NCBI GenBank assembly: GCA_031259365.1
Contig: JAIRLP010000030.1
Coordinates: 1 to 11,652, forward strand
DNA from: Rickettsiales bacterium
GTDB lineage: Bacteria; Pseudomonadota; Alphaproteobacteria; Rs-D84
Reading direction: 5' to 3'
DNA: 11,652 nt
The position numbers and the translations under genes are program-made. Shown here in pieces: positions 1 through 6,353 of this stretch. The notes beneath the pieces are model-generated. The model made no database searches, was not told where the DNA came from, and was given only the letters and a program-made list of their open reading frames with translations. Position 1 is the first letter of the stretch. Each line of letters opens with the position of its first letter.

Positions 1-1154
1 TTTTCACCTTGGGATCCGGTCAAGAAGATTGCTTGCTTTTCAGCTGGCAGATCTTTGATTTCATGATGCAGATAAGCATCGTCTTTGTTCAGATACCCCA
101 AATCAATACCGATTTCACGGAATTCTGGCAAGCCCACATAAGGTACTGGATTTGGATTACTGCGTTCTTTGATCGCAGCAACACGACCGGCACGTTTGGC
201 AGCTTCCGAGAATTGTTTAATACGACCCAAACTGCGTGAATAACTGGTTACAAAAACGCGGCCTGGCGCCTTTTCCATGATGCTTTGTAATGTTTCACCA
301 ACTTCGGTTTCTTTGGTCTGAACTGTTTGACGTTCTGCAGAAGTCGAATCACAAGCGACAGCAATCAATTTTGGATCAGAACCAATTTCGCGCAAACGAG
401 CGTAATCAGTCATTGGTTCAATTGGATTTCCATCGTTAAATGTCCAGTCGCCTGTATGCAAAATTTTGCCTGCGCCGGTTTCAATGATTAACATCTGTGC
501 TTCTGGAATAGAATGGGAAACATGGAATGTTTCAACCTTGAACGGTGCCAAGTCCAATTCAGTACCCGCATGATCAAATGTGACCAAATCTTTGCCATCT
601 TTAAAATCGATTTCAAGCCCGTTAAATGTTCGGCGGATAATTTCGGCAGGGAATCGCGTACAATAGATAGGTTTTCTAAACTTTGGCCAGATAAATTTCA
701 ATGCGCCAATATGATCTTCGTGTCAATGAGTGATAACAAAACCGATAACATCTTTCTTGCGTTTTTCCAACCAAGATGTATCGCAATATTGAACGTCGCC
801 CGCACCGAATTCTTCTTCCAAGAATCCCATACCGCAATCGACGACCAAGTATTTGCCTTTGTACTTGTAAATGTACATATTCTGGCCGACGTGTTCCAAA
901 CCGCCAAGGGCCATAAAATATATTTTTTCATCATTTTCATCCACTTCGTGACGATTTTGACCGCTTATTTTTGCAGGTCTTGAAGGTGTGTGATTTTTTG
1001 TGGATGCAGATTTTGCTTCACCGCCTTTTTTTGTTTTTGCGGGTTTAGTGGTGTGCACCACTGTTTCAATATCATCGGCGAATTCATCAGTGATGATTCT
1101 TGTTTGTTTAGATTTAGCTGCATTTCCTGCAGATTTTTCTCTTACTTTAACCAT
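1..1154 (-). pseudogene. rnj: Ribonuclease J, 5' part, interrupted by an in-frame TGA
   Basis: Metallo-beta-lactamase/beta-CASP ribonuclease J, a 5'-3' exo- and endonuclease of mRNA decay and rRNA maturation. The start at 1154 follows AGGA at a good distance. Residues 1 to about 78 form a polar, Lys-rich extension; the enzyme proper begins near FMALGGLEHVGQNMY. At codon 144 (complement of 723-725) TGA stands where the family has Gly in the metal-binding THGHEDHIGA motif. The frame stays open from there to position 1 and keeps later RNase J motifs (HTGDW, CDSTSAE, SYSRSLGRIKQ, TGSQGE), so this is one gene with a single premature stop, GGA to TGA being the simplest change. As written it makes a 143-residue dead fragment. 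It could be a young pseudogene, a base-call error or recoded. The 3' end lies outside the window. The family call is firm; functional status is open. Confidence 0.85.
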
Positions 1155-1366
1155 TTTAATTTCCTTTTTTATGGTTTTACATTGATGTACAACCACAGAA
1201 TCCATTGCGAATAAAGCCAATTGCTTTATCTGTAGTGAATCCGTGATTGTACGGCTTAGATTACATGACACATTGTGCCATAAATACAATAAACTCAGAA
1301 GGGGATTTTTGTCGCACTTTGCGACCTGTCAGAGGGGCGATAACATTCACTCTGCTTTATTGTTAA
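1155..1366 (-). promoter_or_regulatory. Long RNase J leader with inverted repeats
   Basis: Non-coding stretch between the predicted start and the RNase J ATG. It holds a perfect 6-bp hairpin with a 3-nt loop (GTCGCA 1311-1316, TGCGAC 1320-1325), flanked by near-identical direct repeats TCAGAAGGGG (1295-1304) and TCAGAGGGG (1329-1337), and a 15-nt imperfect palindrome at 1266-1280 (TGACAC-ATT-GTGCCA). None is followed by a U tract, so a terminator is unlikely. RNase genes are often controlled through their leaders, but a role here is inference. Confidence 0.3.
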
Positions 1367-1373
1367 TGTGATC

Positions 1374-1401
1374 ATTATAATGCTTTTTAATTAATTATCA
1401 A
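1374..1401 (-). promoter_or_regulatory. Putative sigma70 promoter for the RNase J gene
   Basis: On the minus strand TTGATA (1401-1396) is followed after 16 nt by a perfect TATAAT (1379-1374). The -35 box overlaps the last codons of the upstream ferredoxin-like gene. Predicted transcription start is near 1367, giving a leader of about 213 nt before the RNase J ATG at 1154. Confidence 0.55.
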
Positions 1402-2011
1402 GGTTTAATATTTTTCCAACCTTTTTTAACAATAAACCTTTTTCGGTATCATTGTCTTCAAAATAGCCTTCGATGAAACCGATTTTATTGCCATTGCGGA
1501 AAAATACCAAAGCCGGTAATTCAGAAATTTCTAATTCTGCCAACAATTCATCAGATGGATTCATAACCTTGATGTGCTTCCATTTCTGACCATTTGCAAT
1601 TTCGTGCATAGGAACGGACATTAATAAGCATCGAATCAAATCTTCAGCGTTTAATTCAATGACTGACAAACCAGATGTTTGCTGTGCGGTTGAAACGGCG
1701 TCATCGGATTCAGTTTCCTTGGTTAGCACAAAATCAGCCCCATAACGATCAATAAACAAGTCTTCGGCTTGACGTGGATCTGCATCATATTCAGATTGTA
1801 TCTGTTTGGCTTCGGCATCAGTATGTGCTAATCGAATTGCCATAGCCACGGGGCAAGCTTTCTCGCAAGCCCCGCAACCTGTGCATTTGGATTCATCGTA
1901 ACCAATTCGACCTTTTTCTGCATCCCAAAAAAGTGCCCCAGTTGGGCAGGTTTCAATACCACCACAAGCTGGGGACATATCACAAATTTTATGATTGATC
2001 AGTACTTTCAT
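1391..2011 (-). CDS. Ferredoxin-like 4Fe-4S protein fused to a thioredoxin-fold domain
   Basis: A 206-residue protein that appears to join two modules. Residues 1-60 are ferredoxin-like: C43-x2-C46-x2-C49-x3-C53-P is a classic 4Fe-4S motif, and CPTGAL at C22 is the usual partner segment. The first half is atypical, C10-x5-C16-x5-C22-P, with one fewer Cys than a standard 2[4Fe-4S] ferredoxin. Residues about 120-206 look like a thioredoxin fold (ELPALVFFRNGNKIG, probable cis-Pro at P166) without a CxxC active site, so it is probably a docking or scaffold domain. A charged linker lies between. The ATG at 2011 is 2 nt after the alaS stop, so the two genes are almost certainly co-transcribed and translationally coupled. 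Likely a soluble cytoplasmic electron-transfer or Fe-S protein; partner unknown. The ferredoxin domain is sure, the thioredoxin fold probable. Confidence 0.75.
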   Translation of the reverse strand: MKVLINHKICDMSPACGGIETCPTGALFWDAEKGRIGYDESKCTGCGACEKACPVAMAIRLAHTDAEAKQIQSEYDADPRQAEDLFIDRYGADFVLTKETESDDAVSTAQQTSGLSVIELNAEDLIRCLLMSVPMHEIANGQKWKHIKVMNPSDELLAELEISELPALVFFRNGNKIGFIEGYFEDNDTEKGLLLKKVGKILNLDN

Positions 2012-2013
2012 TT

Positions 2014-4149
2014 TTATTCTGCCAGGGTCCCAACAGACATCGTGATACGTCGTATGCCACTGCTGATAGATTTTTCCTTGTTGATTTTTGCCTTGATGAT
2101 TTCACCGGTGTGCGTGATATGTGTTCCACCACATAATTCGCAAGATACCGGGGCGCCACCATTGGCGTCCCCGGCGGTTACGACCTTGACAACATCACCA
2201 TACTTTTCGCCGAACAATGCCATGGCGCCGCGTGATTTGGCATCTTCAATAGACATTTCTTCTTGGGTCACAGGCAGGTCAGCCGCAATCCACTCATTCA
2301 CTAATTTTTCAACAGCTTCTTTTTCTTCCGCTGTCATTGCGCGACCATATGAAAAGTCAAAGCGCACAGAATCCGGTGCAACTTTGGATCCGCGTTGTTC
2401 GACGTCTTCGTTCAATACCTGACGAAGCGCTGCTTGTAATAAATGGGCGGCAGTGTGAGCGCGCGCCGTTTGTGCACGAATGTTTGTGTTAATTACGGGC
2501 TGTAAAGCATTGCCAACTTCAACATATTCAACCAAAGTCCCTTTGTGAATAACAACGCCATCTACACGGCCAGCCTCGGTCACATTCATGACAACGTTTC
2601 CAGTTTTGTTCAATGTACCTGCGTCGCCTGTTTGTCCGCCTTGGGTGCCATAAAATGGCGTTCTGTCTAATACGATTTCCACTTCGTCACCTGCGTTTGC
2701 AGATGCCACAAATTCGCCATTGTGTAAAATCGCCAATACTTTTGATTCCATATCAATCAGATTGTATTTTGCGATATCATCTGTATCGGGGATTTTGTCA
2801 GATTCGATTTTGCCTTCCCATAAAGTTCTTGTGCCTTTGGTATTGGCGCGCGAACGTTCTTTTTGTTCAGCCATGCATTTTTCAAAAGCAGGAATGTCGA
2901 CATCATATCCACGATCACGCAGAATCATTTCAGTTAAATCCAGTGGGAAGCCAAAAGTATCAAATAATTTAAATGCAACTTCGCCTGGAAGTGTTCCGAC
3001 GGTGCCGGACTTTGAATTACCTGGGTCCCGACTTGCGTCGGGATGACAATTTTTTTTGATTTTTGGCAATTCTGCATCTAATAATTTTGTACCGTTTTGC
3101 AACATGTCAGCAAAAGCATTTTCTTCGTTGGTGATGATTTCAATGACGCGCTTTTCTTCTTTTGCCAGTTCTGGGTATGCTTCGCCCATCTCTTTGATCA
3201 GTGCAGGGTACAGTTTCGACAATAATGGGCCCTTGTGTCCCAAAATCTGGCCATGACGCATAGCGCGACGTAAAATACGACGAATAACGTATCCGCGATC
3301 TGTGTTGCTTGGCATGACGCCATCGGCAATGGCAAAGCCGACTGCACGCAAATGGTCTGCGATAATTTTAAACGAAGGTGTGTTTTTGTCAGTTTTTTTG
3401 ACACCAACAATTTCTTCGGTGGCATGAATCAAGTTCACAAATAAATCTGTATCATAATTATCACGTTTGCCTTGTAATACAGCTGCCCAACGTTCCAAGC
3501 CGGCACCAGTATCCACATTCTTATTAGGCAATGGTGTCAAATTGCCGTTCGCATCGCGATCAAATTCCATAAACACATCATTCCAGATTTCGATCCAGCG
3601 TTTATCTTCGTCTTGGATATCTTCACCCATGTCATAGAACATTTCAGTACACGGACCACAAGGGCCAGTATCACCAGCAGACCACCAGTTGTCTTTATCG
3701 CCCAAACGAATGGCTTCTTTGCCAGCCACTTCGCGCCAAATCTGGGTTGCTTCTTCGTCAGTATAATGTGTTGTTACGCGAATCTTTGCAGGATCCAGTT
3801 TCAATACTTTTGTCAAAACTTCCCATGACATTTTGATGGCGTCCGTTTTAAAATAATCACCGAATGACCAATTGCCCAACATTTCAAAAAATGTGTGATG
3901 ACTGCCGTCATAACCAACGTCTTCCAAATCGTTATGTTTTCCGCCTGCGCGAATACATTTCTGGACGTCTGCAACACGGGTTGCAAATGGTGCTTCGGTT
4001 CCTTGGATAATACCTTTCCAGGGCACCATGCCTGCGACCGTAAACATCAAAGTAGGGTCGTTTGGGATTAATGAAGCAGATGGGACGATTTCGTGTCCCT
4101 TGGATTTAAAGTAATCCAGAAATAATTTGCGGATTTCATTATAAGTCAT
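2014..4149 (-). CDS. alaS: Alanyl-tRNA synthetase, short form lacking the C-Ala domain
   Basis: Class II synthetase that charges tRNA-Ala and removes mischarged Ser/Gly. The N-terminal catalytic domain is intact (RAGGKHNDLEDVGYDGSHHT; GAGLERWA). The editing domain keeps all four zinc ligands: H565 and H569 (HTAAH), C673 and H677 (CGGTH). The protein ends at residue 711, just after the editing domain, whereas bacterial AlaRS is usually near 870-880. The coiled coil and C-Ala domain (dimerisation, tRNA elbow contact) are absent, with no remnant before the next gene. Residues about 367-386 are an extra segment encoded by a palindromic repeat, next to a run of eight A in the mRNA. ATG 4149 matches the conserved N-terminus (TYNEIRKLFLDYFKSKGHE); its Shine-Dalgarno is weak. 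First gene of an operon with the ferredoxin-like gene downstream. Confidence 0.96.
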   Translation of the reverse strand: MTYNEIRKLFLDYFKSKGHEIVPSASLIPNDPTLMFTVAGMVPWKGIIQGTEAPFATRVADVQKCIRAGGKHNDLEDVGYDGSHHTFFEMLGNWSFGDYFKTDAIKMSWEVLTKVLKLDPAKIRVTTHYTDEEATQIWREVAGKEAIRLGDKDNWWSAGDTGPCGPCTEMFYDMGEDIQDEDKRWIEIWNDVFMEFDRDANGNLTPLPNKNVDTGAGLERWAAVLQGKRDNYDTDLFVNLIHATEEIVGVKKTDKNTPSFKIIADHLRAVGFAIADGVMPSNTDRGYVIRRILRRAMRHGQILGHKGPLLSKLYPALIKEMGEAYPELAKEEKRVIEIITNEENAFADMLQNGTKLLDAELPKIKKNCHPDASRDPGNSKSGTVGTLPGEVAFKLFDTFGFPLDLTEMILRDRGYDVDIPAFEKCMAEQKERSRANTKGTRTLWEGKIESDKIPDTDDIAKYNLIDMESKVLAILHNGEFVASANAGDEVEIVLDRTPFYGTQGGQTGDAGTLNKTGNVVMNVTEAGRVDGVVIHKGTLVEYVEVGNALQPVINTNIRAQTARAHTAAHLLQAALRQVLNEDVEQRGSKVAPDSVRFDFSYGRAMTAEEKEAVEKLVNEWIAADLPVTQEEMSIEDAKSRGAMALFGEKYGDVVKVVTAGDANGGAPVSCELCGGTHITHTGEIIKAKINKEKSISSGIRRITMSVGTLAE
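2992..3051 (-). repeat. Palindromic repeat element inserted in frame in alaS
   Basis: About 60 nt, a multiple of three. On the plus strand a perfect 7-bp hairpin TCCCGAC (3026-3032) / GTCGGGA (3037-3043) with loop TTGC sits in the context CTGGGTCCCGAC...GTCGGGATGACA, which matches the recurrent alphaproteobacterial intergenic hairpin repeats as I remember them. A second small hairpin TCCG/CGGA lies at 2995-3009. Translated in the alaS frame it gives NCHPDASRDPGNSKSG and a few more residues, placed just before the conserved LPGEVAFKLFDTFGFP segment, where other AlaRS have a short loop. This resembles the RPE elements described inside Rickettsia genes. Exact ends are estimated. Confidence 0.7.
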
Positions 4150-4290
4150 GTTTGTCTCTTATTTTGTCTTGCTTGAACCACGGAACCTTGCGATGCACAC
4201 ATCTGTTCGTAACTGATAACGTTACTCACAGTATGTTTTTGCGCTCGGTTTCGTTATAAGTCAGTTTATAAAGTCCTTTTTTCGATTGGC

Positions 4291-4319
4291 ATTCTAGACC
4301 GAATACCGTTTGATATCAA
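4291..4319 (-). promoter_or_regulatory. Putative sigma70 promoter for the alaS operon
   Basis: Minus strand: TTGATA (4319-4314), 17-nt spacer, TAGAAT (4296-4291), five of six matches in each box. Predicted start near 4284, so the alaS leader (4150-4284) would be about 135 nt. The leader contains a short hairpin GTAAC/GTTAC around 4210-4230 but no leader peptide or terminator that I can recognise. No rho-independent terminator separates it from the upstream glycosyltransferase-like gene, so read-through from that gene is also possible. Confidence 0.55.
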
Positions 4320-4374
4320 TTATATTTTGTTGTTTTGGAAATTTTGGCAGAAAATACTGCAATAGATCACAGCC

Positions 4375-5199
4375 CTATCGGGCGACCTTGGTTGCGGCAA
4401 GATCCATTAATTGTTCTTGGAACAAATCACGGTATCTTTGCATGCTTTTGTCATAATATTCAGTAGGTTGGTCGTCAGGGATCAAATTCTGCCCATATTT
4501 CTGTGGTGAAAAGTCCAATGTCACAGCAATATAGTTGGTTTTATCCATATATATAGGCTCTGCGTCTGGATTTAATTGTTTTGCATACATCTGCAGGTAA
4601 AACCACATAACAATGTCTTCGGGTGCCCGGGTGCCCAAAGTAGAATCTATGACCAGGATATTAGGCATGATCGGTTGGATTAATTTACCTACCTGTATCA
4701 TCATATCTGTGCGCAATAATGTCCCGACGATTCCAATATGAGGCCGTTCCATAGTTATATGAAAATTATCTATGATATAATTCTTTGGATTGTCCATAAC
4801 CTTTAACAGGTCCAAGATACGCTTTTTAATAAATACCATATTTTGCATAACGGCAAAATTGCTGTCTTTGACGATTGGGATTTCGGTATCAACCAGCAAA
4901 TCATCATCATTCGCAAAGATCATCCAGTCGGATTGAATTCTTAATTTTGGGATTGCTGCCAAGATATTAAGGCGAGCCTGTAACGGTCCACCATTTCTTT
5001 CGACATTAATAACATGTAATGGGCCGCGGTATCCCAGTTTGCGAATGTCCGATTTTGTGACAGATGCATTTGGATTATCATTATGAACAATCAAAAAAAT
5101 ATTTTGTGGTAATTTTGCCAGCGGCGGCACCGAGATTCTTAGGAACTCGGTATGAAAAGTGGTTAACCCAACAACAATGTAATTCTTTTTCTGGAACAT
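4375..5199 (-). CDS. Glycosyltransferase-like protein (GT-A fold, GT2-type)
   Basis: A 274-residue protein that looks like a nucleotide-sugar glycosyltransferase of the GT-A/GT2 kind. The beginning YIVVGLTTFHTEFLR and a strand IFLIVHNDNPN fit the Rossmann-like start. NGGPLQARLNIL (69-80) matches the usual segment before the metal site. NDDD (97-100) is a good DXD metal and UDP-sugar site, and APEDIVMW (E194, D195) resembles the ED acceptor/base motif. No transmembrane segment is evident, so it probably acts in the cytoplasm on a surface or envelope glycan; the substrate cannot be told. I start at ATG 5199 rather than the upstream in-frame TTG at 5235, because that TTG lies inside the predicted -35 box and a promoter places transcription at or next to this ATG. 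No Shine-Dalgarno precedes it. It stands alone, divergent from the membrane-protein gene. Confidence 0.65.
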   Translation of the reverse strand: MFQKKNYIVVGLTTFHTEFLRISVPPLAKLPQNIFLIVHNDNPNASVTKSDIRKLGYRGPLHVINVERNGGPLQARLNILAAIPKLRIQSDWMIFANDDDLLVDTEIPIVKDSNFAVMQNMVFIKKRILDLLKVMDNPKNYIIDNFHITMERPHIGIVGTLLRTDMMIQVGKLIQPIMPNILVIDSTLGTRAPEDIVMWFYLQMYAKQLNPDAEPIYMDKTNYIAVTLDFSPQKYGQNLIPDDQPTEYYDKSMQRYRDLFQEQLMDLAATKVAR

Positions 5200-5206
5200 G
5201 AGTTCT

Positions 5207-5259
5207 ATTTTAACCACCAGAACTGTAAATTGCAATGAGATAGTTTTTTATGATATAAT
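5207..5259. promoter_or_regulatory. Divergent promoter pair sharing one palindromic -35 box
   Basis: TTGCAA at 5230-5235 reads the same on both strands. Leftward: 17-nt spacer to TAAAAT (5212-5207), then 7 nt to ATG 5199, predicting a leaderless glycosyltransferase mRNA. Rightward: 18-nt spacer to a perfect TATAAT (5254-5259), start near 5266, serving the gene at 5295, which has AGGGGA before its ATG. The same layout recurs at 8004-8055. Confidence 0.6.
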
Positions 5260-5294
5260 GAGTTTATGAAAAAGGTGCAGCTAGGGGAATAATT

Positions 5295-5774
5295 ATGAAA
5301 CCAACAATGCTTTTTGCAGTAATAATGATCACGGCCATTATTTTAGCGGCGTCTTTTGGCTTGCATATCCAACCAATTGAACCTTTATATAAGTTAAGTA
5401 ATGAAGTTGCAGCGAATGCATTATATGTATGTCCGGCAGCTAATTCAATTTGGGATTCAGTGTCGCAGGGATTACGTCCATTTATTCGTTATATAAACAT
5501 GGCTTTTTTCTTTGCGGTTATGTTGTTGATATTCAGCTGGGGCTGGGCGCTTTATCAGAACTTGTTAAAAGATAAATTTGAAAAAAAATCATTTGATAAT
5601 TCTTGGGCAATGACCAAAGTTATTTTCTGGATAGGCATTATTGTTTTGATCTTGGTCGTCACACCTAACGGTTACAGAAAAGTGCATGTCGCTGGTGCCA
5701 CTGGCACATACGTTTTGTGCGAAGCGAATACGCCGGGTGCCTTACCAGTTAAGGCCGACGCTGTCAAGCGCTAA
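5295..5774 (+). CDS. Small inner-membrane protein, three predicted helices, unknown function
   Basis: A 159-residue protein I do not recognise. Hydrophobic segments lie at about 5-23, 68-90 and 105-123. The loop 91-104 (KDKFEKK) is strongly positive, which puts it in the cytoplasm, so residues 24-67 and the C-terminal tail (124-159) face the periplasm. Each of those two parts holds one Cys (C46, C142), which could form a disulfide. The first segment could instead be a signal peptide, but no clear cleavage site follows. ATG 5295 is preceded by AGGGGA at good spacing and by the divergent promoter centred on 5230-5235. No terminator is seen after it; the HU promoter starts 21 nt beyond the stop. 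Expression is well supported; no function can be assigned. Confidence 0.75.
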   Translation: MKPTMLFAVIMITAIILAASFGLHIQPIEPLYKLSNEVAANALYVCPAANSIWDSVSQGLRPFIRYINMAFFFAVMLLIFSWGWALYQNLLKDKFEKKSFDNSWAMTKVIFWIGIIVLILVVTPNGYRKVHVAGATGTYVLCEANTPGALPVKADAVKR

Positions 5775-5795
5775 TTGGTGGGTGTAAATATACCC

Positions 5796-5824
5796 TTGAC
5801 ATAAAAGCCCGAATTCTCTACGAT
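5796..5824 (+). promoter_or_regulatory. Strong sigma70 promoter for the HU gene
   Basis: Perfect TTGACA (5796-5801), 17-nt spacer, TACGAT (5819-5824). Predicted start near 5831, about 148 nt before the HU ATG. Directly upstream is a short imperfect inverted repeat (GGGTGT 5780-5785, ATACCC 5790-5795) that could be an operator; it has no U tract. Confidence 0.65.
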
Positions 5825-5831
5825 TCGCCTA

Positions 5832-5945
5832 AGCAGGCCAGGCAATGTCCTTGGAATACAAGGGGCATAGCGGTTTAAAGATCTATAACCCGCACGTACT
5901 ATGCGTTACCGTTCTAGATTCCAAAGACATTGCCTATTAATCTGC
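5832..5945 (+). promoter_or_regulatory. Long structured leader RNA before HU
   Basis: Two 18-nt arms, 5840-5857 and 5918-5935, are complementary with one mismatch. They enclose an inner stem GCATAG (5865-5870) / CTATGC (5899-5904) and a third GGTT (5872-5875) / AACC (5887-5890). Outside them GCAG (5834-5837) can pair with CTGC (5941-5944) across an internal loop. The 5' arm can alternatively fold locally as CCTTG-GAATA-CAAGG (5849-5863), which would break the long stem. The HU Shine-Dalgarno (5965-5972) lies outside. It could be a regulatory leader, a separate small RNA or a palindromic repeat. I do not recognise 6S, SRP or tmRNA hallmarks. Confidence 0.5.
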
Positions 5946-5978
5946 CGAACAACCTAAAACTCACGAAAGGAGAAACAC

Positions 5979-6251
5979 ATGAACAAAATGGAATTGATTG
6001 AAGCAATTGCAAATGAAGTTGACACAACCAAAGCAACAGCTGCTGCATGCTTGGATGCATTCATCAACACAGTAACAAAAGTTTTGAAAAAGAAGGGCGA
6101 AGTTCGCTTGGTAGGTTTCGGTACATTTACAACAGCAAAACGTAAAGCAACAACAGGCCGTAACCCACAGACTGGCGCAGCTATCAAAATCCCTGCATCA
6201 ACACAGCCTAAATTCAAAGCAGGTAAATCTTTGAAAGAAGCTTTGAACTAA
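5979..6251 (+). CDS. hup: DNA-binding protein HU
   Basis: Histone-like HU/IHF family protein of 90 residues, the usual length. It forms dimers that bend and compact DNA with little sequence preference. The N-terminal helices (MNKMELIEAIANEVDTTKAT), the conserved GFGTF turn (residues 47-51) and the DNA-binding arm GRNPQTGAAIKIPAS are all present, and the end KFKAGKSLKEALN is typical. HU rather than IHF is favoured by the lone, generic arm sequence; IHF cannot be excluded from sequence alone. The start follows a strong AAAGGAG. The gene has its own near-consensus promoter, a long structured leader and its own terminator, so it is a single-gene unit likely to be highly expressed. The next gene downstream encodes another basic, probably DNA-binding protein. 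Confidence 0.96.
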   Translation: MNKMELIEAIANEVDTTKATAAACLDAFINTVTKVLKKKGEVRLVGFGTFTTAKRKATTGRNPQTGAAIKIPASTQPKFKAGKSLKEALN

Positions 6252-6270
6252 AGCTTTTGTGTTACAGATA

Positions 6271-6299
6271 AAAAGGTCCGGCGATTGTCGGACTTTTTT
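6271..6299 (+). terminator. Rho-independent terminator of the HU gene
   Basis: Stem GTCCGGC (6276-6282) / GTCGGAC (6287-6293), seven pairs including one G-U, with loop GATT, followed by six T (6294-6299). Confidence 0.85.
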
Positions 6300-6353
6300 A
6301 TGCGAATTCTGTTTTGACCAGCTAAAAATTCAGGTAAATCTTAAATTTTCCCC

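Noticed and set aside
723..725. TGA as a reassigned sense codon (Trp or Gly) or selenocysteine
   Set aside because: All visible Trp are TGG, holB and the PBP gene end in TGA at sensible places, and no hairpin suited to selenocysteine insertion follows. One isolated TGA is better explained by mutation or error.
513..983. Plus-strand open frame of 156 codons opposite RNase J
   Set aside because: The minus strand carries RNase J motifs through this whole region; the plus frame has no family features or start signals.
1311..1325. GTCGCA/TGCGAC hairpin as terminator of the alaS operon
   Set aside because: No U tract follows it in the minus-strand transcript.
4372..4383. GCCC-TATC-GGGC hairpin at the end of the glycosyltransferase-like gene as terminator
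   Set aside because: Only 4 bp and no U tract.
5832..5945. HU leader as 6S RNA, SRP RNA or tmRNA
   Set aside because: No SRP GGAA-type apical motif, no tRNA-like ends or tag frame, and no close match to 6S features that I can recall; left as an unassigned structured leader.
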